A stretch of 64,000 bases of DNA from Clostridia bacterium (lineage in GTDB: Bacteria; Bacillota; Clostridia; Oscillospirales; Acutalibacteraceae). The notes below the pieces were generated by a model that searched no databases, had not been told where the DNA came from, and was given only the letters and a program-made list of their open reading frames with translations. This document shows positions 25,531-34,008 of the stretch, piece after piece. Location of the stretch: positions 1-64,000 of the forward strand of contig JAFTLT010000013.1 of NCBI GenBank assembly GCA_017452785.1, written 5' to 3'. Positions within the stretch are counted from its first letter, which is position 1. Each line of letters opens with the position of its first letter. The translations under genes and the position numbers were made by a program.

Positions 25531-25561
25531 AACTATATATAGATTTTTGGAGGGTGAGAAA

Positions 25562-26365
25562 ATGGAAATAGGTGCTTCGTCATCCTGCTTTTATCCTATG
25601 GAAACGGAAAAAGCCTTTTTGCATGTTGCAGGTCACGGCTTTAAAAATATTGAAATTTTCCTCAATTCCCCAAGTGAAACAAAAAAAGAATTCGTCAGAG
25701 AGCTCAGAAGCATCAAAGAAGCCTACGGCGTCAATGTCACATCAATTCACCCTTATGAGAGCTTTGGCGAAGGCTATAACTTCTTTTCAAATTACTATCG
25801 CCGTTATGTGGACGCGTGTGAGAATTACAAACGCTTTTTTTCTGTTGCCGCCGAATTGGGTGCAGAGTTTGTCATAATGCACGGAGCTAAATTCGGTGCA
25901 GATATATGCGATGAGGAATACGCTGAAAGATTCACAAGGCTCAACGAAATTGCAATGGACTTCGGCTGCTTTGTGGCACACGAAAATGTGGTGAATTTTT
26001 CAGGTGAAAAGCCTGAGTTTATGTCACTTCTTAAAAAGTACGGCAAAGATAATTTTAAAATGGTGCTTGATGTCAAGCAGGCAAGAAAAGCAGGCGTAGA
26101 GCCTATTGAGTACATCAAAGCAGCAGGGGACAGCATTGCTCATGTGCATCTGAGCGACAAAACAAAAGACAGCGACTGTGCACCGCCGAGTGAAAAAGGT
26201 ATGTTCAATTTCCGAGAGCTGTTCACTCAACTCAGGGATGTGAACTACGCAGGTAAGTATATAATTGAGCTGTATTCAGACGGCTTTGAAAATATAGAGG
26301 ATATTATTAAGTCAGCACATTATCTCGAAAGAGAGCTCAAAAAGGTGCAGACTGAAATGAAATAA
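25562..26365 (+). CDS. Sugar phosphate isomerase/epimerase-like TIM-barrel protein
   Basis: This 267-residue protein is of the AP-endonuclease 2/xylose isomerase-like fold. The metal-site segments can be followed along the barrel: SIHPYES (about 60), FVIMHGAK (about 105), VAHENV (about 140), KMVLDVKQA (about 170), HVHLSDKT (about 195) and IIELYSDGF (near the end). These fit a divalent-metal isomerase/epimerase or endonuclease IV relative, but the substrate cannot be assigned. The start at 25562 follows GGAGGGTGAG. It is 15 bases ahead of nrdR. Confidence 0.85.
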   Translation: MEIGASSSCFYPMETEKAFLHVAGHGFKNIEIFLNSPSETKKEFVRELRSIKEAYGVNVTSIHPYESFGEGYNFFSNYYRRYVDACENYKRFFSVAAELGAEFVIMHGAKFGADICDEEYAERFTRLNEIAMDFGCFVAHENVVNFSGEKPEFMSLLKKYGKDNFKMVLDVKQARKAGVEPIEYIKAAGDSIAHVHLSDKTKDSDCAPPSEKGMFNFRELFTQLRDVNYAGKYIIELYSDGFENIEDIIKSAHYLERELKKVQTEMK

Positions 26366-26380
26366 AGTGAGGTAAAAGCT

Positions 26381-26836
26381 ATGAAGTGTCCATTTTGCGG
26401 TTATGAGGAAAGCAAAGTAATTGACTCAAGACCCACAGATGAAGGTGAGAAAATCCGCCGCCGCAGGGAATGTATTTCCTGTGGAAAGAGATTTACTACT
26501 TACGAAATAATCGAAAGTGTGCCTATTGTGGTTGTCAAAAAGGACAAATCAAGACAGGCTTTTGACAGAGTTAAGCTCTTTAACGGTATGCTTCGTGCAT
26601 GCGAAAAGAGACCTGTTTCAATTGATCAGATTGAAAAAGTTGTAACCGAAATCGAAACTGATTTGCAGAATTCTCTTGACAGAGAGGTTACATCAGTACA
26701 TATAGGTGAGCTCGTTATGGAAAAGCTCAAGGAGCTTGACGAGGTTGCTTATGTCCGCTTTGCAAGTGTTTACCGTCAGTTCAAGGATATCAATACCTTT
26801 ATGGATGAGCTGACAAAGCTTCTTGCAAAAGATTGA
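26381..26836 (+). CDS. nrdR: Ribonucleotide reductase regulator NrdR
   Basis: This 151-residue repressor binds NrdR boxes ahead of ribonucleotide reductase genes and senses ATP/dATP. The zinc ribbon is MKCPFCG (C3, C6) with ECISCGKRF (C31, C34). The basic segment KIRRRRE lies between, and the ATP-cone domain covers about 49-139. Length is normal. No nrd gene is present in the window, so its targets are elsewhere. Confidence 0.97.
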   Translation: MKCPFCGYEESKVIDSRPTDEGEKIRRRRECISCGKRFTTYEIIESVPIVVVKKDKSRQAFDRVKLFNGMLRACEKRPVSIDQIEKVVTEIETDLQNSLDREVTSVHIGELVMEKLKELDEVAYVRFASVYRQFKDINTFMDELTKLLAKD

Positions 26837-26853
26837 TTTTCAGAAGTGATAAT

Positions 26854-27771
26854 ATGATTTATAATAATTTTTGCGAGCTCGTGGGCAAAACTCCTTTGAT
26901 GAAGCTTTGCTCATTCAATAAGGATATGCCCTGTGAGCTTTATGCAAAGCTGGAATGCTTTAATCCTGCAGGCTCTGTTAAAGACAGAGTTGCTGTGAAT
27001 ATGCTAAAAAAAGCAAAGGAAAAAGGTCTTATCAGTGAGGGTGCCACTATAATTGAGCCCACAAGCGGCAACACGGGCATAGGCCTTGCTGCTGCGGCAG
27101 TGTCTCTTGGATATAAGGCTGTGCTTGTTATGCCTGACACAATGAGCGTTGAAAGGCAGAAGCTGCTGAAAGCCTATGGTGCTGAGATTGTTCTCACTGA
27201 GGGCGCAAAGGGTATGCTCGGCTCAATTGAAAAGGCTAAGGAGCTTTGTGAGCAGACGCCCAATTCCTTTATACCGTCACAGTTTGATAATCCTGATAAT
27301 CCCGAAGCACATATGCTCACAACGGGTCCCGAAATATGGCAAGACACCGAAGGTGCAGTTGATATTTTTGTTGCTTGCATAGGCACAGGCGGCACTCTCA
27401 GTGGCACGGGTAAGTATCTGAAAGAGAAAAATCCCGATATAAAGGTTATAGGTGTGGAGCCCTATGATTCACCGCTTATCACCAAGGGTACGGCAGGACC
27501 TCACGGAATTCAGGGAATAGGTGCGAATTTTATCCCAGACAATCTTGATATGAGCACAGTTGATGAGGTGCTTACAGTACGCACTGCCGATGCATTCAGA
27601 ATGTGCAGAGCCTTTGCCGAAACCGAGGGACTGTTAGTAGGTATTTCTTCAGGTGCAGCGCTTAAGGCTGCTTGTGATTTAGCAGAAAGGCCCGAAAACA
27701 AGGGCAAGAAAATTGTTGCACTTTTGCCTGACAGCGGCGAAAGATACATGAGTGTAAATTTGTTCGGGTAA
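26854..27771 (+). CDS. cysK: Cysteine synthase A (O-acetylserine sulfhydrylase)
   Basis: This PLP enzyme of 305 residues converts O-acetylserine and sulfide to cysteine. K43 in NPAGSVKDR is the Schiff-base lysine; PTSGNTGIGLA binds the substrate carboxylate, GTGGTLSGTGKYLKE holds the phosphate and GISSGAALKAA closes the active site. A TTG at 26833 is also in frame but overlaps the nrdR stop; the ATG at 26854 gives the standard N-terminus. No cysE is adjacent. Confidence 0.95.
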   Translation: MIYNNFCELVGKTPLMKLCSFNKDMPCELYAKLECFNPAGSVKDRVAVNMLKKAKEKGLISEGATIIEPTSGNTGIGLAAAAVSLGYKAVLVMPDTMSVERQKLLKAYGAEIVLTEGAKGMLGSIEKAKELCEQTPNSFIPSQFDNPDNPEAHMLTTGPEIWQDTEGAVDIFVACIGTGGTLSGTGKYLKEKNPDIKVIGVEPYDSPLITKGTAGPHGIQGIGANFIPDNLDMSTVDEVLTVRTADAFRMCRAFAETEGLLVGISSGAALKAACDLAERPENKGKKIVALLPDSGERYMSVNLFG

Positions 27772-27952
27772 AAAATGAAAAAATTTGGTCAAGCTTTTAA
27801 AAAGCGTGTGGGCATCGTCGCCGAAATGCCGCCGGTAGCGGATGAAACGAGGTGAGGATGGTGCAGTGTCAAAATCCATAGGCGATGGAGCCGCAATGAA
27901 TTTTGGAAACCAAAAGAGGGATGGGGCAGAGCCCTGCAATAATAAAAAAGAT
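27772..27952. other. Unexplained structured intergenic segment
   Basis: After cysK comes a stretch with several short inverted repeats. Examples are GCATCGTCGCC near 27812 against GGCGATG near 27882, TTGGAAACCAA near 27902, and GGGGCAGAGCCC near 27923. It has no open frame with a ribosome site. It may be a decayed mobile repeat or a transcribed structured RNA; I cannot decide. Confidence 0.35.
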
Positions 27953-27984
27953 AACCGCTCGAAGTTTATAACTTTCGGGCGGTT
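27953..27984. terminator. Bidirectional terminator between cysK and the ABC genes
   Basis: AACCGCTCGAAGT (27953-27965) pairs with ACTTTCGGGCGGTT (27971-27984) with G-U pairs and one bulge. It lies between convergent transcripts. Confidence 0.7.
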
Positions 27985-28005
27985 TGATCATTAAAAGATT
28001 TTGAG

Positions 28006-29826
28006 TTATTTATAATACTGAGCCTGAGCGTTCCACAGTTCGCTGTATTTATTGCCTGCCTTCAGCAACTGCTCGTGAGTACCTTCTTCAACAAGTCTTG
28101 CTTTATCAAACACAGCAATTCTGTCACAGAAAATGCAGCTTGAAAGTCTGTGGGAAATGTAAATTGCTGTCTTGTTTTCTGTGAATGAGTTGAAACGGCT
28201 GTAAATCTCATTTTCCGCTACGGGGTCAAGAGCTGCAGTTGGCTCATCAAGAATAACAAGTGGACTGTCCTTGTAAAGAGCTCTTGCAAGGACAAGCTTC
28301 TGTGCCACACCGCCTGAAATGTCAACACCATTTTTGTCTAGGTTTTTGTAAAGATAGGTGTTCTCTTTTTCGCTCATTCTCTCAACTCTGTCCTTGATGT
28401 TTGCTTGCTCAAGTGTGCGGTAAAGATTATCCTTGTCATATTCCTTATCAGCGGCAATGTTGTCGCAAAGAGGTACGGCAAAGAGCTTGAAATCCTGAAA
28501 TACAACGGAATAAAGCTTCATCAGACTCTCTTTCGAATACTCTTTTATGTTGATGCCGTTTATGAGTATTTCACCGCTATCCACATCATAAAGCCTGCAC
28601 ATAAGCTTGATGAAAGTGGTTTTGCCACTGCCGTTTCTGCCTACAACCGCAAGATGCTCACCGTTATGAATAGTCAGATTGATGTTCTCCAAAGCATAGT
28701 TTTCACTACCCGGGTACTTAAAGGAAACATCTTTGAATTCAATCTCAAACTCTGAGGTCAGATCTATTTCCTTTTCACCGTAAGCCATATCATCCTCGGT
28801 GTGCATTATCTCGTGGTAATAGTTTACAAGAGGTACCATTTCCTCGGTTTTACCGAAGGTTACAGCCATTTTCATAACGCCGCTGATTATCTGCATAAAG
28901 GAGCCGCAATAAAGCACAAGTGAACCGATACCGAAAAGACCGTAAAGGCCTTTAACTCCGATAAACAGATAAATACCGAAGCCTACAACCGAGCCGAGAA
29001 TTGCAATAAATGAGCTTGATTTTGCCGAGTTCATTGAGGCTTTTTTCAGTACCTGCTCACCCTCGGTTAAAATCTTGTGCGTGGCAGTTTTTTCGATAAT
29101 ATCCTGCTCCTTGTAAAGACGGATTTCCTTGCCTGATTTGTAGTCGGAGAACATATCAATAAAGTAGTAGAAAATCTTATCAAGACGGGAATATTCATCG
29201 GAAGCCACAAACCACTGCTTGTTCATCCTTGTGGCTACGATAAGCATAATGACAACCATTACCGCAATAGCACCGAAAATGCTGAGCAAGAATGCAGGTC
29301 TTTCAAAGAAGGTATCACCTGTTTTCTGAAATCCGATTTTGAAAAGAGGAAAAATTAATACGACTGAAACTATAACCGTCAGCGCACCCGAAACAAAATC
29401 CCTGAACATCCACGAAAACTGAACAAAGGCTGAAAAGACTCTGTCCTGAGCTTCTGAGTGTTTGTGGATAAGCTCTTTGAAGTTGCTGTCCTCAAGCTTT
29501 TTGAATTCAACTGAGAAAAGCTTTGAAGCAATACTTTTAAGCTCTCTGTTGTAAAGCATTGAGCGAAGCATATAGTAAATGTCGTTAAGATATCTGTTAA
29601 GGAAAAATAGAACAAAGTTAATGCCAACTGCAAGGCAGATATAGCCTATGAGCTTTTTGGCATCAGCACCCATATCAAGCAAGTCAATAATTTTTGCTGA
29701 AAACCAAATGTTGATAAAAGGCATCACACCGGTGACAACAGCCGCAGTAACAGTTGTGGGCATAAGCTTACTTTCAAGGCGGTGCATTTCTTTGAATGCA
29801 TAGGTAATAGACTTAAGCTTTTTCAT
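28006..29826 (-). CDS. ABC exporter half, permease fused to ATPase (second of pair)
   Basis: This 606-residue type IV ABC exporter has six membrane helices in residues 20-330 and a nucleotide-binding domain from about 360. Walker A is GRNGSGKT (396-403), the signature ISGGVAQK (503-510) departs from LSGGQ, Walker B is VILDEPTAALDP (about 524) and the switch is ISHRLSS. The gene overlaps the upstream ABC gene by 14 bases, so the two form a heterodimer. The substrate is unknown; peptides, lipids or drugs are typical for such pairs. Confidence 0.93.
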   Translation of the reverse strand: MKKLKSITYAFKEMHRLESKLMPTTVTAAVVTGVMPFINIWFSAKIIDLLDMGADAKKLIGYICLAVGINFVLFFLNRYLNDIYYMLRSMLYNRELKSIASKLFSVEFKKLEDSNFKELIHKHSEAQDRVFSAFVQFSWMFRDFVSGALTVIVSVVLIFPLFKIGFQKTGDTFFERPAFLLSIFGAIAVMVVIMLIVATRMNKQWFVASDEYSRLDKIFYYFIDMFSDYKSGKEIRLYKEQDIIEKTATHKILTEGEQVLKKASMNSAKSSSFIAILGSVVGFGIYLFIGVKGLYGLFGIGSLVLYCGSFMQIISGVMKMAVTFGKTEEMVPLVNYYHEIMHTEDDMAYGEKEIDLTSEFEIEFKDVSFKYPGSENYALENINLTIHNGEHLAVVGRNGSGKTTFIKLMCRLYDVDSGEILINGINIKEYSKESLMKLYSVVFQDFKLFAVPLCDNIAADKEYDKDNLYRTLEQANIKDRVERMSEKENTYLYKNLDKNGVDISGGVAQKLVLARALYKDSPLVILDEPTAALDPVAENEIYSRFNSFTENKTAIYISHRLSSCIFCDRIAVFDKARLVEEGTHEQLLKAGNKYSELWNAQAQYYK

Positions 29827-31600
29827 GACTTAACACCTGCCCTTCCTTGTAATAGTAGCTCTGAAGCTGATACATTCTGTAATATCCTCCCTTGAGTTCC
29901 ATCAGCTCCTCGTGTGTACCGCTTTCTGTAATTCTGCCGTCAGATACAAAGAGGATGCGGTCACAGAAAAGAGTTGAGGAAAGTCTGTGAGAGATGAAAA
30001 AGGATATTTTATTCTTTGTCAGCTCATTGTATTTGAGGTACAGTTCATTTTCTGCTATCGGGTCAAGAGCAGCTGTAGGCTCATCGAGAATAAGTACGGG
30101 AGCATTTTTATAAACGGCTTTTGCAAGAAGTAGCTTTTGCTTTTCACCACCTGAAAAATCAGCCGCATCCTTGTAAACATCTTTAACCATAAAGGTGTTT
30201 TCTTTTTTGTCAAGACTTTCAATTTTCTCTCTGATACCTGCCTTTTCAAATGCAGAGTACAGCTTTTCCTTATCATAATCGGAAGTGAAACAGATGTTTT
30301 CCGCAATAGTCATAGGCATAAATGTGTAATCCTGAAAAACGGGAGAAAAAAGGTCAAAGAAATCACTCTTTGAAATATCCTTACTGCTTACGCCGTTAAC
30401 AAGTATTTCACCCTCGCTCGGGTAGTACAGACCGCAAAGAAGCTTCACCGCTGTAGTTTTGCCTGCACCGTTTTCACCAACGATTGCAATATTTTCACCT
30501 GCGTTGACCTTAAAGGACATATTTTTTATTGTACTTTCCTCTGCGGCAGGGTACCTGAAAGAAACATCTTTAAACTCGATTGACGTTACATCACCGAGCT
30601 TATGTGATATCTTGTCAGCATTATTTTCATTCTCAGCCTCGGTAAAGTCACGGAAGGCATGACAGTCATTACAGCAACGTTCTAAATCTGACACGCAGAT
30701 AACAAGATTCATAATCCAGTTGGAAAAGCCTGTAATGATACCGAAATAGAAAATGAAATCAGAAACGCTGAGCTCGTTTTTGTAAACCAGATAAACAAGA
30801 TAGGCATAGGCAACAAGCTCTCTTATCATATTGAGAAAAGCTCTTGTTCCGCTGACATTGAAGCTCTGACGCATATACTTGCCCGTTATCTTCTGAAGCT
30901 CATAAACAAACTTGGCATAAGCAGAAATGAAATAGTCGGAAAAACCGTAAAGTCTGATATCCTTTGCGGCAGAGTTATCCTTACTCAGCTCGTAATAGTA
31001 GTCAAGTTTTACAAAGATACTGCCTCTTGCCTTTTTAACATTCTTCTCTTTTTCGTTGAGATAACGAAGAAGGAAAAACTCGCCCACACAGGTAAGAAGT
31101 ATAAGCAGAATCATCATAATGTTGATTTTATAAATGAGTGTAAGGGAAGTTATTACGCCGAGTACACAAACCAGAAACTGATTGCAAAGGGTGATAAAGT
31201 ACGAAGACGAAGACCAGTAGCTACGGTAAAATTCCATAGCTATTTTATTCTTTTCTCTGCCCTCAAGGCTTTCGATGTTTATGTAGTCTGTGTGTATGTT
31301 TTTCTTAAAAGCCATAACCGCATAACGCATACGGATTACTCTCGCACTTCCCTGCAGAAGCTCATTGAGAAATGGGTCAAGCCAGGTTGTAACGGTAACA
31401 AGTACACTTAAAAGTGCCACTATTAAGGTAAGTTTACCAACAGTAACGCCCTCATTTATGCAGTCAATCATTGCTTTGGGGATAAAGGCTGTTATGATAG
31501 GAAGAAAAACCATTGCGGGAACTCTGATAGAAAAGTAGATAAGACTTTTCTTGTCCCACTCTATCCAGTTTTTAATCATATACTTTAAGTTGTCTTTCAT
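29813..31600 (-). CDS. ABC exporter half, permease fused to ATPase (first of pair)
   Basis: This 595-residue partner has the same layout: membrane domain in about 20-310 and nucleotide-binding domain with Walker A GENGAGKT (375-382), signature FSGGE (482-486), Walker B VLILDE (502-507) and H538. A much longer frame opens at 31843, but its first 81 codons run through a MITE. The ATG at 31600 with AAGGAG ahead of it is the true start. No promoter is seen in the 300 bases just upstream except within the inserted elements. The operon therefore seems to depend on the leader region at 31900-32400. Confidence 0.93.
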   Translation of the reverse strand: MKDNLKYMIKNWIEWDKKSLIYFSIRVPAMVFLPIITAFIPKAMIDCINEGVTVGKLTLIVALLSVLVTVTTWLDPFLNELLQGSARVIRMRYAVMAFKKNIHTDYINIESLEGREKNKIAMEFYRSYWSSSSYFITLCNQFLVCVLGVITSLTLIYKINIMMILLILLTCVGEFFLLRYLNEKEKNVKKARGSIFVKLDYYYELSKDNSAAKDIRLYGFSDYFISAYAKFVYELQKITGKYMRQSFNVSGTRAFLNMIRELVAYAYLVYLVYKNELSVSDFIFYFGIITGFSNWIMNLVICVSDLERCCNDCHAFRDFTEAENENNADKISHKLGDVTSIEFKDVSFRYPAAEESTIKNMSFKVNAGENIAIVGENGAGKTTAVKLLCGLYYPSEGEILVNGVSSKDISKSDFFDLFSPVFQDYTFMPMTIAENICFTSDYDKEKLYSAFEKAGIREKIESLDKKENTFMVKDVYKDAADFSGGEKQKLLLAKAVYKNAPVLILDEPTAALDPIAENELYLKYNELTKNKISFFISHRLSSTLFCDRILFVSDGRITESGTHEELMELKGGYYRMYQLQSYYYKEGQVLSHEKA

Positions 31601-31636
31601 TGAATCAACTCCTTGTATTAAACTTCCGTGTTGAAA

Positions 31637-31910
31637 AAGTTGACGAGCATAATCCGAAACAGTTTTTTGAATGCGGATTTCCGCCAATGTATTGTTAAAA
31701 TACTCGTAAATCCGAAAGGATTTACTGCGTTTTGTGCCGCAGCTTGACAAAAATCCGCTATTCAAAAAATCTTCGACCTGAAAGTGAGGATTTTTTATTG
31801 GATCTTTGGCGGCTGAGCACGAAGAAAGGCTGACGCCTTTCAAGGACGAAACACCGAAAAGACTTAAAAAAGACCGCCTTCAGGATATTTCGGATTATAC
31901 TCGTCAACTT
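31637..31910. mobile_element. 274-bp MITE with 23-bp terminal inverted repeats
   Basis: The left end (31637-31659, AAGTTGACGAGCATAATCC then GAAA) and the right end (31888-31910) are inverted copies with one mismatch. A nested inverted repeat lies inside: TTTTTTGAATGCGGATTT near 31662 against AAATCCGCTATTCAAAAAA near 31749. There is no transposase. It sits in the leader of the ABC operon, between the structured RNA and the ATG. Confidence 0.75.
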
Positions 31911-31925
31911 GTAACGGCCACTTTC

Positions 31926-32003
31926 GTTTCACGGGTGCAATAATTTGACACGGCCAAGCAGAAGCAAGTGGGTTAAGTCTTTCTTCTGCCGGCACCCTGA
32001 AAC
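31926..32003 (-). other. Long inverted repeat in the ABC operon leader
   Basis: GTTTCACGGGTGC (31926-31938) pairs with GCACCCTGAAAC (31992-32003) with one bulge, and CAGAAG (31959-31964) pairs with CTTCTG (31983-31988) inside. On the minus strand it begins right after the T tract of the structured RNA. It could therefore fold in read-through transcripts. Confidence 0.45.
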
Positions 32004-32176
32004 AAAAAAAGTGTGTGCAAACCGAAGTCCTGCACACACGAAAAATGCAAAGCCTCGTTTTGCTACCACACAAACTTTCGGACAAATCTCACAGAGAACG
32101 CCAAAATAGAAGCCTGCATTTTTACCTAAATAAAAACACGACTCCGCAAAATCTGTCCATATTAAGTTTGTGTGGT
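32004..32176 (-). ncRNA. Structured RNA, copy 1, in the ABC exporter leader
   Basis: This predicted minus-strand transcript of about 173 nt has its own promoter. Its 5' stem CCACACAAACTT (minus strand, 32175-32164) pairs perfectly with AAGTTTGTGTGG (32077-32066) to close a long irregular hairpin. A small hairpin GCAAA...TTTGC follows. It ends in a terminator: GTGTGTGCA (32011-32019) with TGCACACAC (32031-32039) and a 7-nt T tract. Copy 2 at 47366-47527 shares the promoter context, closing stem, TGTGTGGTAGCAAA junction and terminator type. It could be a leader/attenuator or a stand-alone RNA; the class is unknown to me. Confidence 0.65.
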
Positions 32177-32182
32177 GGGTTT

Positions 32183-32211
32183 ATTATACCAAATTGCACC
32201 ATAGAGTGCAA
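32183..32211 (-). promoter_or_regulatory. Promoter of structured RNA copy 1
   Basis: On the minus strand TTGCAC (32211-32206) and TATAAT (32188-32183) are separated by 17 bp. Transcription should start about 32176. Confidence 0.75.
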
Positions 32212-32221
32212 GTGGATTTGT

Positions 32222-32263
32222 AAAATAAAAAATGCGCCTCTGATCGTGAAATCAGAAACGCAT
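32222..32263 (-). terminator. Terminator after the 18-codon ORF
   Basis: On the minus strand a 13-bp stem (32263-32251 with 32244-32232, two G-U pairs) closes a 6-nt loop and is followed by a T-rich tract. It would end the short transcript that starts near 32364, or attenuate a longer one. Confidence 0.8.
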
Positions 32264-32283
32264 AAATCCGTATAAAAGAAGTA

Positions 32284-32340
32284 TTATTTGCAAACGGACA
32301 AAACGGTAGCTGATTTCATTAAGTAAATATTATGCATCAT
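32284..32340 (-). CDS. Putative 18-residue leader peptide or micro-peptide
   Basis: A short open frame, MMHNIYLMKSATVLSVCK, begins at 32340 with GGTGG five bases upstream. It lies downstream of a perfect-spacing TTGACA/TATACT promoter and ahead of a strong terminator at 32222-32263. That arrangement is typical of leader peptides in attenuation systems; it could also be a tiny secreted or toxic peptide handled by the ABC exporter downstream. Short frames arise easily by chance, so the call rests on the promoter, ribosome site and terminator around it rather than on the sequence itself. Confidence 0.45.
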   Translation of the reverse strand: MMHNIYLMKSATVLSVCK

Positions 32341-32370
32341 TCTGTCCACCTGCCTTTCAATGTTTTTATC

Positions 32371-32399
32371 AGTATAGCACCCACAGTTTGAAATGTCAA
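32371..32399 (-). promoter_or_regulatory. Strong minus-strand promoter of the 18-codon transcript
   Basis: On the minus strand TTGACA (32399-32394) and TATACT (32376-32371) are 17 bp apart. It lies back to back with the MFS gene promoter. Confidence 0.8.
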
Positions 32400-32431
32400 T
32401 GGAATTTGCAGAAAAGCATATAACAATCCTC

Positions 32432-32460
32432 TTGTCATATATTCTTTTATCTGCTAAAAT
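32432..32460 (+). promoter_or_regulatory. Promoter of the MFS transporter gene
   Basis: TTGTCA (32432-32437) and TAAAAT (32455-32460) are 17 bp apart, and AAAAAGGAG follows ahead of the ATG at 32492. Confidence 0.75.
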
Positions 32461-32491
32461 AATACTATCCTGCCAAAAAGGAGAAAGCATT

Positions 32492-33931
32492 ATGAAAACA
32501 AAAACATTGACCCCGGAAAAGATGGCTAAAATAGCCGCAAAGAGGGAAAAAGAAATTGCCCGTCTTGAAAAAGAAAAGCAAAAGCCAAAGGGTAAATTTT
32601 ATCTGCCTTATCTTATTTTCATTATCAGCCTTATCTATCTCACCGATGAGGTGGCTTCGCAGATAGGGCCTCTTATGAAAACTGAAATTGCCAATGACCT
32701 TTTTGCACGCTTCGGTGACAGCTCAGTGGGTCTGCTTGATACTCTCAGTATGATAGCAATACCTTTTCAAGTGCTTGCGATTTTCTATAAGCCTCTGTCT
32801 GACAAGTACGGCAGAAAAAAGTTTTTATTTATTAACACCCTCGGTCTTGGCTTAGGTCTGTTTTGTGTGTTCCTCTCAAATAATATTCCTCTCTATGTTA
32901 TCGGCACATGCATGATTCAGTTCTTTGTGCCCCACGATATGCAGGTTGTTTATATAATGGAATCTGTGCCTAGCAAGCACAGAGCAAGAATATATTTCAC
33001 AATAAAGAGTTTTGCCACTATGGGCATTATGCTCGTACCCCTGCTTCGCAGAACTCTTATGGCAGATATGTCACAGTGGAGAATTGTCTTCCTTGTGCCT
33101 GCTGTTATAGGTCTTGCAACATCTCTCATTGCACTTTTCTTTGCAAGAGAAACCGACACATTTATCGACACAAGACTCAAATATCTAAAAATGACTGATG
33201 AAGAAAGAGACGTCGCAAAGCAGGAAAAGGACGCAGCAAGCTCTCAGGGCGGTCTTATAAATTCGCTTAAGTTTGTCTTGAAGCATAAGCAGCTGAAATA
33301 TCTCTATCTCTCAACAGGTCTTCTTAATATGGGGTACCTGATAACTATGTACTATCAGGTTATCATCTCCTACGGTTATGCAGGCAGATACGGTGAGGTT
33401 ACAGATGAAATACTCAATCAGGTCAGCCTCAATGAGGTTACATCTGCGCTGATTTTCTTCCCTATAGGCAGTGCTGTGCTCCAGCTGCTTGTGGGAATTT
33501 TCGGTGATTGGCTCGGCAGAAAGAAGGCTGCAATTATCATGTCAGCTCTTTGCGTACTGAGCTTTTTAGGCTTCACCCTCGGCTCAATTTACGGTTGGCC
33601 GACAGTCATTGTGGGACTCTCAGCCGGTGCATGCATAGGCTCCTACTGGGGTGCAGGCGATCTTATCAATCTGATGATAAGCGAATCCGCACCTACCAAT
33701 CTTCGTTCTTCGGTGCTCTCATCAGAGTTTATTGCTATGGGCATCGGTATTGGTCTTTGCTATGTTGTGGGCATACCGCTTATCACTTGGCTCGGAAATG
33801 CTGTTATCGGCACTATCTGCATTTGCTTTGCACTGCCCGGTTTTATTTCGGCGCTGATTGTGCTTATGACAAAGACACACGACACCACAGGAGTTGACCT
33901 TGATAAGGTCACAGGCTGCGAATGGGACTAA
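32492..33931 (+). CDS. Major facilitator superfamily transporter
   Basis: This 479-residue permease has about twelve membrane helices after a basic, Lys-rich cytoplasmic tail of about 35 residues. The loop 2-3 motif is DKYGRKKF (near residue 110), and the symmetric motif DWLGRKKA lies in the second half (near 370), as in sugar-porter-like MFS proteins. A charged central loop (about 230-265) separates the halves. The substrate is not readable. Translation starts at the ATG with AAAAAGGAG upstream; an in-frame ATG at 32393 lies upstream of the promoter and is not used. Confidence 0.9.
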   Translation: MKTKTLTPEKMAKIAAKREKEIARLEKEKQKPKGKFYLPYLIFIISLIYLTDEVASQIGPLMKTEIANDLFARFGDSSVGLLDTLSMIAIPFQVLAIFYKPLSDKYGRKKFLFINTLGLGLGLFCVFLSNNIPLYVIGTCMIQFFVPHDMQVVYIMESVPSKHRARIYFTIKSFATMGIMLVPLLRRTLMADMSQWRIVFLVPAVIGLATSLIALFFARETDTFIDTRLKYLKMTDEERDVAKQEKDAASSQGGLINSLKFVLKHKQLKYLYLSTGLLNMGYLITMYYQVIISYGYAGRYGEVTDEILNQVSLNEVTSALIFFPIGSAVLQLLVGIFGDWLGRKKAAIIMSALCVLSFLGFTLGSIYGWPTVIVGLSAGACIGSYWGAGDLINLMISESAPTNLRSSVLSSEFIAMGIGIGLCYVVGIPLITWLGNAVIGTICICFALPGFISALIVLMTKTHDTTGVDLDKVTGCEWD

Positions 33932-34008
33932 TCTGAATGTAAATATCTGAAATACAGTGAAAGCCGCCTGAATTTTGTCGGGCGGTTAACTGTTTGTCAT
34001 AAAATGCA

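Noticed and set aside
31601-31843. 81-codon N-terminal extension of the first ABC gene
   Set aside because: It runs through the inverted-repeat element. The ATG at 31600 has AAGGAG at proper spacing and gives a standard ABC exporter N-terminus.
31864-32085. 73-residue minus-strand frame in the ABC leader
   Set aside because: It lies across the MITE end, an inverted repeat and the RNA terminator, has no ribosome site and looks like repeat translation.
32393-32491. N-terminal extension of the MFS gene
   Set aside because: The extension contains the -35 and -10 boxes and precedes the ribosome site of the ATG at 32492.
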